A program made the position numbers and the translations under genes. A stretch of DNA of 64,000 bases from Isoetes taiwanensis (lineage: Eukaryota; Streptophyta; Lycopodiopsida; Isoetales; Isoetaceae): NCBI GenBank assembly GCA_021234155.1, contig JAJEKV010000085.1, positions 436,001 through 500,000 of the forward strand, read 5' to 3'. Positions 21,452-32,254 of this stretch are shown piece by piece. The notes beneath the pieces were generated by a model. That model was given only the letters and a program-made list of their open reading frames with translations. It was not told the DNA's origin and made no database searches. The first letter of the stretch is position 1. Each line of letters begins with the position of its first letter.

Positions 21452-24300
21452 AAAAATGATGCTGTCCTCAGCATCAAGACTACTCTTGTTGTAGGGCAAC
21501 ACATCATACATTGGAAGAAAGTCTCCCCTCCTTAAAGAGATAGCGTGAGATTATAAGTCATACAGACGTTGTCATGTTCAAAGTGATTAAGGTTGAAAAG
21601 ACTTGTAATGTGCAATTTATAACTCTGCAGTATAAGAGGTAGAGGTATAGATCAGACATGATCATCGCTTAGGACTGTCAAAAGTGAACAATAAAAGTTT
21701 GTGGAAGTCTAACTGTTTCATTCGTGGTGACGAGCTCACAGTCTATCTATTTTAGAAATCATTCTTTCTATACATACAGGTAACTGATTATATATTAAAG
21801 ACAGGTATAGATATAAAGAACTTCCATTTGTTGTTATATTATAACACAGAGTTATTAACCTCGCACTGTTCAGTAGAAAGTCATTCTAATCATATTAACT
21901 TCTGTGTATATATCTATTATATTCACCCATCACTTTGCAAGTGATTTTATTACAGCCAGGCTTAATGTAATTTTGCATCTAAATTTGGTTTTCCTATTTT
22001 GTTACAGTTTTTAAGAATTCGTATGTTCCTATCCTCAGTATTTAATAGGGCCTTCACAGTTATACTTACCCTTTAAGATAATTATATATTGTACTGTATC
22101 GGACAGTTTTATCTATATACTTTAATATTAAGTAGAAACAGAGGTTCTTCATGATTTATTATTCATAATCTTGTTATAATCTAATCTAAGTCGGGTTATC
22201 CCCTCAGCAGTTTGTATAAGACATACATACTTATCTGCTTCTATTATATTTGATTATGTTTTCTTTTTTTTTCTTTTTTTTTTTTAAGTAGCTTGCTCCT
22301 TTCGATTATCTTTAACATTTCCACACTTACACTCTCTATCTTTAGCATAGATTATAATCACATGAGGACACATATTAATTCATTGGTTATGTTTATAGAT
22401 TTACCAGATGTCCCGATATTCCTATATTTTGATTACTTATTTATTCTATTGCTATTTTCGTAAATTTATCACACATACAGAGACTCTTATATTTACAGGG
22501 CATAGATACAACTGACATATACATTCGACGTAGTTGGTACCGCCCCGGTCGCTTTTCGGCAGTGCTATGGCTATGCAATAGTCCTGTATCACAGAAGGTC
22601 AGTTGTGACGATGGTGTCCACGGGGGAAGCATCGAAACCATGCCTGGTCTGTCCTGAGCCTATTAGATGGTGATGACTGAGGAAGTCCCGGGCTCATACT
22701 CAAAGTAGAAGTGCTGAATGTTGGGAATAAGGAGTGTTAAGATATCCCTATTTTGGATGGATACTCGAGAAAAATTGGTATGATCATGTTTGGTATCTGA
22801 GTGAAATACTGGACCTAATAATTACGAGGATTGATTTATTATGCGGCATCTAGATTGCTATTCAATGTAGAAGGAGACTGGATAGCACCATATATCTGAT
22901 GGAGAAGTGGTTTATAGACCATGTTAAGGAGGTACTATGCTAAGGTGGAAACTGGATTATAAGTACCCAGGTCATGAAAGGAAGATCACTTTAGAAGTGT
23001 AGGTTTTGACAATGGTGGTGAAGGTATAGCATGTCCGACACTTTATAACTATTGCTACTTGAATCGAGGTATGATTCGCGGAATGGCGGAGAATAAATAA
23101 ATAAATAAATAAATAAATATATTAAATCACCCGCCCATGGGACCTTGAAGGTCATGGTGTATGAGGATATCGATCCATAAGCTATGGATTATAACGTAGT
23201 TTCTACATAAGGTCAAGAGAAGACGACAATTGGTAGGAACAAGCGCAAGTATCGAAAAGGTGCAAGGTATGTTGGATCTTTGGTGAAGCTAGATTATGAA
23301 TGGAAGTTGACCTTGAAGTAATGATACATTAGGAAGGCAAGTAATGTACCCACACGACAAGTGGGAGAGAAGAGGTGCTTGAAAGTTGTTGTAAACAACG
23401 TTTCAAGTATAGAGAGTTTGGAATGACACGTTGAATGTACCAAAGTCTTGAGTATGAACAAGGTAGGCACCCAATGAACATCTCACCAAGGAGGATGTGC
23501 TCTGGACTTGGTATCGTGTGTGTATCCCGAGGAGTAACTCCACGTTGATATATGTGTACTAGGACCATTTAATACTAAAAGAAGATAGGATAACTTTTAG
23601 TTCACATTCCATATAGACAGTGAAGTTTGGCACAAAGTGTTGACATTATTATGGGGGTTCTAACACAGGGACTCACTACGTATTACAGAGTTTGTACCGT
23701 GGTCTGGGAAAATGGTCCATAAAAAGAACACGAGCATTGAGAAGAAGAAGTGAGGGGTGGTAGGATTAAAGCTACCAATGGTCTGGAGGGGTGCTGCATG
23801 GCAGACCCTAGTTGGTTGGGCGAAAAGAGATCCTTTCTCTGGGAAATGAGACGAGTCAAGGTTTAGACACTAGAGAGAGACAACGTTAATTATAATTATG
23901 TCTATAAAACATTACGTCGAATAAGGTCTAATATAAAGCATATGAATGTAGTATAGATTAAATGATGGCAAGGCCCGAATAAATTGTGTTATCAAGGCAT
24001 CTTCCAAAGGAAAAATAATTAAAGGTATGGATCGAGGAACGGATAACCGGACATTATTATATTTAAGCCTAAAAGAATATCCAAGGATATAACACATGCC
24101 GCTATTCTAGAGAGTTGCCCTGTCATTTGTTAATTAAATTCCTAATTAGTCCCACCAAATGAGTTGATGTTGTCATAACAAGTTGGCGGACTTGCTAGGT
24201 TACGCCGTGCCATTTGGTGGTTTATTCCTAGGAATACTAGCTTTATATATGGTTACCAGTTTATCCGGTTGACTATAGCGAGAGAGGTCGTCTCCCATGG

Positions 24301-24456
24301 CTATGGCAAGGTCACATCTCCGTGACTATGGCGGAAGAGCTTGCTCCGTGCTATGGCGGAAGAGCTTGCTCCGTGATTATGGCGGAAGAGCTTGCTCCGG
24401 CGGCTATGGCGGAAGAGCTTGCTCTGGCGGCTATGGCGGAAGAGCTTGTTCCGTGG
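24301..24456 (+). repeat. 25-27-bp tandem repeat, about five units
   Basis: 'ctatggcggaagagcttgct' followed by 'ccgtg' or 'ctggcgg' repeats five times, starting at about 24325. The open plus frame over it (YGGRACS repeats) is a repeat artefact. The left-edge element lacks this array at the equivalent place (about 450-500), so it expanded after the copies split. Confidence 0.85.
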
Positions 24457-24552
24457 AGTTGTTGCCTCCGTGGTTTACCAAAGGCATGCCTCTAATTTAG
24501 ATATGGAATAGATGCACTATAAATATTAGAAAAAGCATTACATTACTTCAAG

Positions 24553-24615
24553 AAAGAAGTTGGCTTATTGGTAAAGGTGTTGGCTTGGGTGCAGAAGGTC
24601 AGGGGTTCAATCCCA
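24553..24615 (+). repeat. tRNA-like module 1 in the LTR element
   Basis: 'ttggcttattggtaaaggtg' (A-box-like, T-GGC-A-TGG) is followed by 'caggggttcaatccc' (B-box-like, GGTTCAATCC). The counterpart in the left-edge element is near 500-545 ('caagggttcaagtccg'). No complete cloverleaf is evident. Confidence 0.5.
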
Positions 24616-24707
24616 TGATGTACCTTTTCCTTAAAAGAGCTGCTAACTGGAGAAAACAGAATATTAGATATGTATAAATAATAAAATATATATATGCCAT
24701 GTAAAGA

Positions 24708-24770
24708 TAGTTGGCAAGATGGAAAGAGTATTGGGTTGGAAGTTGGAGGTCACGGGTTCAAAACGTGGGC
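24708..24770 (+). repeat. tRNA-like module 2 in the LTR element
   Basis: 'gatagttggcaagatggaaa' (A-box-like) is followed by 'gtcacgggttcaaaacg' (B-box-like). The counterpart at about 652-715 is better preserved: 'cttggcatggtggtaagtgc' then 'gtgggttcaagtc'. Spacing from module 1 is about 150 bp in both elements. Confidence 0.5.
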
Positions 24771-25245
24771 GAAAACGGAAAAAATTATTTATTTATTTTT
24801 TTAAAAAAAAAAAACGGACGCGTATTTTTATCGGGCGGACCCGTATGATGCGGACGTGCTTATATCGCGTTTATTTTCAAAAAAACACCCTCGGATCGTC
24901 GGCGCCCCTTTTGTTTTTCGGCGACTGTTGTCCGCTTTTGCCTCGGAGACGTGCCCCTTAGGGTATTTGGGAGGTGCCCGATCCATTGGAGCCATTTTCG
25001 CCTTCATCCGAACTACCTATAAAAAGTTATAGCCCTTCCAAACTTGGGTCCTCCTGCCACAACTTTTTCCCTCCAAAATCGCCCTAAACTTCCTAAAACT
25101 CACAATTTATTACATCCACCTAACACAAAATTAAATGACCAAAAAGTTAAGCGGTCCAACTAGCCTAAACTCCCACTCAACTAACTACCGAACTAACGGG
25201 TTAAAGATTTGTCGTCGATGCTATGATTCCGGTCAACCGTAATCA

Positions 25246-25258
25246 TGGCTCGATACCA
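25246..25258 (-). other. Primer-binding site (initiator Met tRNA), one base short
   Basis: The minus strand reads TGGTATCGAGCCA, missing one A compared with the site at 1304-1317. The missing base creates a CG, like many other differences between copies here. Confidence 0.8.
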
Positions 25259-25259
25259 A

Positions 25260-26884
25260 TCGCGACGCCCCCGAACATATACAACCCCTCTGACGTATAC
25301 ATACGGGGACTTTCCCCTCCATGGCGACCAACTCGCCATGGCGAGAACCCCTCCGTCTATTCGGGCCATCTATAATATGATGCCCGAAAAAGAAGGACAC
25401 GAAAAGAACATTCATTACGCCTTCAATGGGGCTCCTAGGTCGTGAAGCGTGAATACATGTTAGCACACATCATAAATCATATATAAATAACCACCACGAA
25501 GGGTGGCACATCCATCCAAGTACCAACGACGAGAGAATATGCATCTAAACCTAAGAAAACACCCCAAAACCCCGGTTCTACCCCTTCGAGACTCTGTGAG
25601 GATGGATGGCACTACGGCCTCAAGAGATCGTGACAGAGGTATAACTTTGGCGTTGAGCATAGAACATCGGCTAGGGTTGTCCACTCCATCCGCCCCTCAA
25701 TGCACACTTTGGCGGATGAGTCCAATCACGCTATGGCGTCACTATAGCCTTCGGGATCACGCGGACTCAAGGTATCACCCTTGAGCCTACTCACGGGGTT
25801 CATGAAGTCCGTCCGATGAGGCCGGGTCGTGGGAAGCGTCCCCTTCGGGATCACAAAGGTTCCATGGGTGGACCAGAGAATACGTTACGCATCGTGACCC
25901 CCCTCGTGATCCGGCTTACTTACTGGCCTAAATCTACTCAAAGTGCAAGGTGCCCCATGCGTCACACCAACTACACCCGTGGAGTGTCGGACCCATACCC
26001 GGCTGGATCGCGCCTTTAGCTCCTTTGGCCATATTAGGGCTAGTCCATTTGTAGGAGTCTCGGGAGCCTTTTATGTTCGTCTGCAAGACCCCACCCCCAC
26101 TTCACCACTTTGTGTCCCTTGTTTGGTGCTAAGTCCTCCATAGCATCCACGACTCGGTGGGCTCTTGTGCACGTGCCGCATCTAATGGGAATATCTAGGG
26201 CTCTATCTAGGAGCATACTACAATACATGGGCTCGAGAGGTCTCTACCCGTAATCCCCGCTACGGAAGAACTAACAGAGATACTACCAAGGATACATCCA
26301 TCCATCCATCACAAAGCATAATCAATAGTTGAGTACGCAGTTCTAACTATCAAACAAAGGGTTAATCATCATCGAGAAAAGCAAAGAAGTCCGGACAGAG
26401 CCTAGCCTACTAGAATCACAACTAAGATAACTATGTACTAACCGGAACCATAGCTAGCTCCACTATCCCTCTTGGTCGCGCCATCCTTCCGGGCCGGAAC
26501 AGTCGAACAACATCTCGGGGTTGGGCACCATCTCCTCCTCCATCTCCAAGCAACACAGAGCCCATCATCACTCCTCCATCTCAAAATGCCCTAAATTCGA
26601 ATTGGGGCACAAAAACCCTAATTTGGGTGTCCAAAATGGAAACCCTGCTTTGCCCAATCGATTTGGGCCAGGTGGCATGTCACTAATTAACTAATTTGGT
26701 ATTTTAACCCTTTTTAATATTAGGATAAGCCCTAAATTCGAATTAGGGTTTTGGGTTAGGTTTCCACCTTTATAATTTAATTATTAACATAGCTAACCTT
26801 AGCTTATGAATAATTAATGTGCCATTAACGTGACGTGTCATGTATTTATACTTAAATATGCGTATAAATATGTGGAACGTCACA
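25260..26884 (-). repeat. 5' LTR of the 7.07-kb element
   Basis: Borders are set by the primer site on the left and by the resumption of protease coding sequence on the right ('cactcgaagtggaagg', encoding LTFHFE on the minus strand). Length matches the 3' LTR within 2 bp. Confidence 0.9.
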
Positions 26885-27956
26885 CTCGAAGTGGAAGGTG
26901 AGGGAAGGAACCTGCACGTTAGGGGCACGCGAAACATCAAAGCAAAGATCATGGCCAGGTACATGAACTTGAGGCACGTATGGCATTGCATTGACGAATG
27001 CACGTGCTACATCATTGAACACACCTTCCTCAAGGATGGTGAGCGTAGTACCAGGATCTATCATTGTACCATGAGAGTTGAGATCTGAATATAGTTGATT
27101 GTGGTTTACAATCATGTGATTTCCTACACTGATGCTATGGAGATGGACATAGTAGATGCCAAGGATGGGTGTAGAACTGGCCAAAGGATTTGGGGAGGGG
27201 TTCAAAGAAGAGGGCACTATCAGGCATCTTGGCCATAAATGGGCGAGGCGGGAGAATACTCCATCAATGGGCAAATCGAGACAAGAGAAAGAGGTCCCCG
27301 AATTTAGTCCCAAGAATACCATCACCATCAAAACGGCCAACAAGAGTATTAGAACAACCTAAAAGTTATCCCGGCAAGTGGGGAGCCGGCAAAGCAATGC
27401 CTTCATTTATGCGTCGCCCTTTAGTGTAACTTCATTATCAAAATATTGATACATATAGGAACAAGAATATTCAGGCGATTTCTAAGAAAAGGATTGGGAT
27501 GAGGGGTGCAAGAATCACCGGACAAGGGCCACAACCATAATACGGATTACATCCAAGGGTGGAAAATGAACTAGGACCATGGATACAAAACATTTTCGGG
27601 ACATGGAGCACAACTTCCTTCATTTTGAGGGGCATTGAGCAAGGGCCACACTTTAACCAAACTTGGTCGCCTTCCGGTGTCCATTTGTACCCTAAAAAAG
27701 GCTTTCTTTGGAGTGCCCATCCATAAGTCCATCATATATCCGTTTTTATGTGCTCGTAAGGGGGTTGTGCGACCATTGTGTCTAGCTTGCCAATATGCAC
27801 TCCTTTTCTGGCTGCTTTCAGCCCCTCTATGCAATTTCTCAAATGTTGGCAGACCCTTGTGTACATGAGTTATATTAATTCTTATTTGCTCGGCTGCGTG
27901 TGTTTGCGGAACGGAGATTGAGACTAGGCCTAGTACGAGCAATAGGATCCTCCACG

Positions 27957-28022
27957 TTAATGTTAGAGAAGTAGACATTGTGGAATTCCTCTATGTTAAT
28001 GTTAGAGAAGTAGACATTGTGA
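27957..28022 (-). repeat. 39-bp tandem duplication across the protease start codon
   Basis: 'ttaatgttagagaagtagac' plus 'attgtg' occurs at 27957 and 27996. The duplicated upstream ATG is in frame, but a TAG stands where the downstream copy has TGG, so the start at 27978 is the usable one. Confidence 0.85.
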
Positions 28023-28059
28023 AATTGCACTGTGAAACCGTGGAAGCTCGGTATTTGTA

Positions 28060-28358
28060 GTTGATAGTTGTTCCTTTGGGTGCCGGGGATTTTTTTTTGG
28101 AGGGTTTTTTTGAAGAGGACATAGAGGGTTTTTACAAGAGTCTATTTAAATTTTACTATGTGGTAGAATGAATTATTGCCCAATTTACTCTTGTCATTTA
28201 GCTTGAATGCACCTTAGTGACTAATACAAATCATGACTTGCTTGATCTAGCTATGGAGATGATGATTCTTTGTGTTGTGCATTGCCTTGATCTGATAGAT
28301 TGAGCTTGGATTGTTGGGTTTTTCATCCTTCTTGCAAGGTTAGAGTCCAGGCTCTAAC
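28060..28358 (+). repeat. Probable 5' LTR of the plus-strand Ty3/gypsy element
   Basis: The right border is inferred from '...gctctaaca' just before the primer site. The left border is a guess, placed after the end of protease-related sequence. There is no second LTR in the window to compare, because the element is truncated. Confidence 0.4.
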
Positions 28359-28362
28359 AATT

Positions 28363-28376
28363 TGGCGACCACGGTG
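28363..28376 (+). other. Primer-binding site, Arg-tRNA type
   Basis: TGGCGACCACGGTG complements the 3' end expected of a plant tRNA-Arg(UCG)-like species with one mismatch. It follows a 'CA' LTR end by a few bases. The tRNA assignment is from memory of the tRNA end and is tentative. Confidence 0.6.
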
Positions 28377-28550
28377 CTCGACAGACCATTGATCGGCAAG
28401 AATTTCCATTTGAAAAGGAGTTGTTACCATTGGTATTTGGTGATCGTTGGTAAAGAACGGCACCATTGTGAAAGGAGCAATTTCTTGGGTGAAGGGGATT
28501 TTGCCGTAATTGATTTGTGGAGTATAATTTGACAAGGGGAGCATAGTTTT

Positions 28551-29730
28551 ATGCCCAAGAGAAGTAAGAAGGAGATCCCACTAAGCTCTATCGTAACAAG
28601 AAGGGGACCGGTGAGTCAATCTTTGGGCTCAAAATTGCATCAAAATTCAATTTCGTTTTCAGATTTGGGAGCAGATCTGGGATCTAATTCTCAGATCCAG
28701 GAGGTTTTGATTCCATTTACTGATCTAGAAGGTAATCCAATTTCGTTTTTCAAATTGAAGGGAGATTCAATTTCGTTTTTCCAATTTCAAGAAACCCAAG
28801 AAGAGGCAGAGATGGCTGTATTACCACCTATGGTATGGGGTTTTCAGACAATGGGGATTCCAAAATTTGATGATCTGGTAGATCGGGATCCTTTGAAGCA
28901 TATTGTGAAGTTTGAGAGGTATTGCCAGCAATGTAAGTTACCGGCTGTTGATTATTTGATGTGGTTTCATAGTTCTTTGCAAGATTCAGTGGAGGAATGG
29001 GCACAAACCCAGCCAGATACCATGACATATCAGGAATTAAAGGAAGCATTCATTGCTAATTATCAAGAAGTCCATGGTAAGGATAAGACTATGGAAAGGT
29101 GGACCAATTTCACACAAAAGGAAGATGAATCAATTAGAGAGTATAATCAGAAGTACATTGCGGTTCTCAAAGCCGTGGTGCATTGGAAGATTGCAAGGAG
29201 TGATGAAATGGATATCCAATGGTATGTGAAGGGGCTGAAACGAGCTATTGCTCATAAGGTGAAGGCTAAACAGCCTACAACATTGTTAGAAGCACAAAAG
29301 TATGCTCTCAAGGCTGAAGATAAGCTAGGATACATTCATGAAGTTGCTGCTCGAGCATAAAATGTAGGATATTGCAGCCAAGATTTCTAAGCTTACAATT
29401 GGTGAGAAGCCAAGGGAGGTGCAGTTTATTACTTGTGAGTATTGTGGGTCTATTGGACATTCTGATACTACATATAGATTGCTGAAATTCTGCTCAAGAT
29501 GCCAAATAAAGGGCCATAATGATCAAGAATGTAGGGAGAAGAGATTCTTTGAGAGGGCCAATCTGGTATTTGCTGTTATGCAACAAGCACCACCTATTCC
29601 TATTCAACCAATGCAAGCAGCACCTATCATACCACAAGTTCCAATGATGCCACAAGCTCCAATTGCCCAACAAGTTCCAATGGGTTCCACACCAATGGTG
29701 CGAAACAAAACGGGGATGGTATCCAAGTAA
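28551..29730 (+). pseudogene. Ty3/gypsy gag (capsid plus zinc knuckles), frameshifted
   Basis: The first frame (28551-29360, 269 codons) contains the retrotransposon gag domain: 'WFHSSLQDSVEEWAQT', 'YQELKEAFIANYQ', 'FTQKEDESIREYNQKY', 'WYVKGLKRAIAHKVK', 'LLEAQKYALKAED'. A stop then ends the frame, and the nucleocapsid part continues in another frame from about 29365. It carries a damaged CCHC knuckle (final Cys replaced by Tyr), an intact one ('CSRCQIKGHNDQEC', about 29492-29533), a Pro/Gln/Met-rich linker, and a second intact one after another shift ('CKLCDKFKHDETTC', about 29741-29782). Gag would form the virus-like particle. The breaks make this copy non-autonomous at best. Protease is not clearly recognisable downstream (30420-30700). 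Confidence 0.8.
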
Positions 29731-30853
29731 GGCTCATTTGTATTGCAAGTTATGTGATAAATTCAAGCATGATGAGACTACTTGTTGGAAAATCCATGGG
29801 AAACCGAATGGGCAACCAACAAGTATCCACCAAAGCAAAGAAGTGTTTGAATCGCAAGACTGCTCCTAATAATGATGTGCGATTCAAGATGCAAAGTACA
29901 TTGATAATCCTCAAGTTAAGGCTCTTATTGAGGAGCTTAAGAAGTAAGAGAAGGCAAAATCAGTAGTAAATTGTGGATTTGTTGAGGTGGAGCATGACCC
30001 ATTTCAGCAAGAAGAAGAGATTGGAGAAGTAAATGCGCTTACAAGATCACAAAAGGTGGTTCAAGAACCAAGAGTAGTGCCAATTCGAGAAGACTAAGAC
30101 CTCTTTTCCAAAGGCTTTGAAGGAACAAGCTTTGAAGGTGTCGGCACCTAAGAAGGTGCAATTCAATGTCTTTGCCTGCGATTTTCAGTCTATAGAAGAA
30201 AATCAGCCCATAGTGATGCCTCCTATGGTGGATGAGGAAATTCAAAATGAAGATGATGTGATCAGCCAAGTTTTGGCCACTAAAGTTACACTTACTCTTG
30301 AGCAATTGATGCATTATTCTCCAAATTTGTTGCAAGAGTTAGGGGAAGAACAAAATCAGAAATTTCAGTCCAACAAATCATATCAAATGATACCGACAAG
30401 AGGAGAATAGAGCCACCGACCCAAGAATCCAAGGATCCCGGGCCATTTCTTTGTGATGTAAGTATTAATGGATATCTAATCAAAGAGGCCAACATAGATA
30501 CTTGGCAAGGGAGTGAATGTAATGCCTTACCACATAATGCTTCAAGTTGGATTGAAAATGATGGAACCGACAACTATGATGCTCAAAGCATTCAATCAAA
30601 TGAAGGTGCAGCTTATAAGTCATAAGAAATGTTTTATGCAAGGTTTATGAGGTGGAAGCAATCTTGGATTTCATGGTTTTGAAATTTCGAGAGAGTGTGC
30701 ATGCTTGAAACTTATACTTTGTTGCTTTGAGTCGCACATGGTTAGATGCCAGTACAAGCTGAGACTTCATGGAGGAAGTGAAATGAACATCTTTCAAGGA
30801 AAACACAAGGTTACTATAGATCATCCTCTGAAATCAGCAAAAGGTACCTTTCT

Positions 30854-32245
30854 TTGCAAGCCTTCTTTGAGCAGCCCAAGCAGCTTAGAAATCAGCAAAG
30901 AGAATGCTATGGTGTCGGTGGCAAGGTCTTAGTTGTTTTCATGTCTTGGAAGTGGGTGACCGGGGAAGATAAGACTTTGTACAAGTGGTTAAAAGGTACC
31001 CAAATTTCAGAAATATGTCATTTACAGCAGCAAGTTGCAGACAAGTATATCCAAAGACTTGAAAGTATTGGTGAAGGTGAGTTACAGAAGACTCTTGTAA
31101 ACATGCAGGAGGAATCCATTCAAAGTCCCATTGTTGAGACTTTATTTCAGCAAGGTATTGATCAAGATCAAGTAGAGATGCTAATTTTGACATCAAGCAT
31201 GGATGGAATAAACAAAAATCAGCCCACTATACAAGGACAAGCAACTTGGTGGCATGCGCACATTCTGGAGGATGAGGTAAATCAGATCAGTCCATATTCA
31301 CCACAGTTATTACAGTCATCACAAGCACCAAATTCATCACATCCACCACATCCACCACATCCATTACAGTCACCACAGTCATCACACGTACCACATTCAC
31401 CACAGTCACCACATTCACCACATTCGTCACCACGCTCACCACATTCATTACAGTCACCACATTCAGTCAAGAACATCAATATTTCTCAGGGATTTCAAGA
31501 AGAATTGGTTACTATTGGAGGAGATCTTACTCAAGAGGAGGAACGTGATTTGATATCTTTGTTAAGAGAATTCATGGATGTTTTGGCAAGAAATTACAAA
31601 GAATTGAAAGGCATTCCACCAGAGGTTGTGGTTCATACCATTGATTTAAAACAAGGATCAAAACCAGTCCAACAAGCTCAAAGGAGAATGAGTCCAGCAA
31701 TAGAGGAGCAAGTAAAAGTTGAAGTCATGAAGCTTTTGGAGGCCGGATTTATTGTACCAGTGCCAAATTCAGATTGGATCAGTTCTATTGTACCAGTGAG
31801 AAAGCCAAATAACTCAATCCGAGTATGCATTGATTATAGGGATCTCAACAAAGCTACCAAAATAGATCATTTTCCTACACCATTCATAGACACCTTGTTG
31901 GATATTGTTGCAGGAAATCAGGCCTATTCTTTCTTGGATGGTTATTCAGGATATAATCAGATCCAAATCTATCCACCACATCAAGCAATGACGGCTTTTC
32001 GAACACCTTTTGGCATCTATGCTTACAAGGTATTACCTTTTGGCCTCACAAATGTTCCAGCCACATTTCAGAGAGCTATGACATATGCTTTTCATGACAT
32101 TTTGGACTGTTTGAGAGTCTTTATAGATGACCTAACAGTGTTTTCGAATCCAAGAAGGGATCACTTAGATCACCTCAGAAAAGTTCTTGAAAGATGCCGA
32201 TTGTATGGCATAAGTTTGAATCCTGCTAAGTGTATTTTCCACTAA
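30854..32245 (+). pseudogene. Ty3/gypsy pol fragment: reverse transcriptase, 3'-truncated
   Basis: A 463-codon open frame. The N-terminal 200 residues are a linker with a Ser-Pro-His-rich minisatellite (about residues 148-204). RT homology starts at 'PPEVVVHTIDLKQGSKPVQQ' and continues through 'RRMSPAIEEQVKVEVMKLLE', 'SIVPVRKPNNSIRVCIDYRD', 'FLDGYSGYNQI', 'TAFRTPFGIYAYKVLPFGL' and the catalytic 'FIDDLTVFS' (family Y/F-x-D-D). The sequence stops after 'GISLNPAKCIFH', which in complete elements leads to the RT thumb, RNase H and integrase. All of these and the 3' LTR are missing. The cut coincides with the start of the GAAACGCGTTACAA repeat region. The RT frame itself has no stops, so truncation is fairly recent or the copy is young. 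Confidence 0.85.
31298..31466 (+). repeat. In-frame (CCACAnTCA)-type minisatellite inside pol
   Basis: Nine-base and six-base units (ccacattca, ccacagtca, ccaccacat) code for a Ser-Pro-His/Gln run. It stays in frame with the RT. The antisense Cys/Gly-rich reading is an artefact. Confidence 0.85.
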
Positions 32246-32254
32246 TAGAATTTA

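Larger units (their letters stand above)
21452..25245 (-). mobile_element. Non-coding internal region of the 7.07-kb element
   Basis: About 3.8 kb without long frames on either strand. Contents: AT-rich 21500-22450; an (AATA)n microsatellite at 23091-23120; a region shared with the left-edge element from 23848; a 25-bp tandem array at 24301-24456; two tRNA-like modules near 24560 and 24715; a GC-richer leader at 24800-25245. No chromodomain, RT or integrase motif was found by eye. Confidence 0.75.
19812..26884 (-). mobile_element. Complete 7.07-kb LTR retrotransposon without gag-pol (LARD-like), Ty3/gypsy-derived
   Basis: The 5' LTR is 25260-26884 and the 3' LTR is 19812-21438 (1.62-1.63 kb each). 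The primer site for initiator-Met tRNA is at 25246-25258 and a polypurine tract at 21439-21451. The internal region is about 3.82 kb and has no recognisable gag, protease, RT or integrase on either strand. At the 3' LTR junction the minus strand still reads 'SLDAEDSIIFKVGRM' then a stop at the LTR border, which resembles the C-terminal tail of plant Ty3/gypsy pol. It therefore looks like a large deletion derivative of a gypsy element that depends on partner proteins. It lies in an exon of the aspartic protease. Target-site duplications are not clear at the junctions. Confidence 0.85.
19625..27980 (-). pseudogene. Nepenthesin-like aspartic protease (A1 family), split by an LTR retrotransposon
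   Basis: The gene reads on the minus strand. The N-terminal part (27978-27571) has a signal peptide (residues 1-29, hydrophobic ILLLVLGLVS), then 'YMMDLWMGTPKKAF' and the first catalytic motif 'QMDTG' (27673-27690). There one extra G breaks the frame: removing it reads as the family's DTGSD-VW-KCGPC block. The middle part (27560-26885) passes through several frames and gives 'YMYQYFDNEVTLKGDA', 'GDGILGLNSG' and 'GIYYVHLHSISVG'. The second catalytic motif is 'MIDPGTT' (27044-27064), with Pro where Ser is usual, then 'LTFHFE'. The retrotransposon 19812-26884 interrupts here. The C-terminal part (19811-19625) resumes with 'SNYMGMVNPNVMC' and 'DIIGNIMQQNYLVTYD' and ends 'ISFVPTDCSNY'. These are secreted or vacuolar plant proteases. 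Several frameshifts plus the insertion make it non-functional. Confidence 0.85.

Noticed and set aside
24297-24500. YGGRACS repeat peptide
   Set aside because: By-product of a tandem array in the LTR element that is absent from the sister copy.
31282-31479. Minus-strand Cys/Gly-rich small protein (CGxCGxCG repeats) resembling a metal-binding or secreted peptide
   Set aside because: It is the antisense of the Ser-Pro-His minisatellite inside the gypsy pol frame and is explained by composition.
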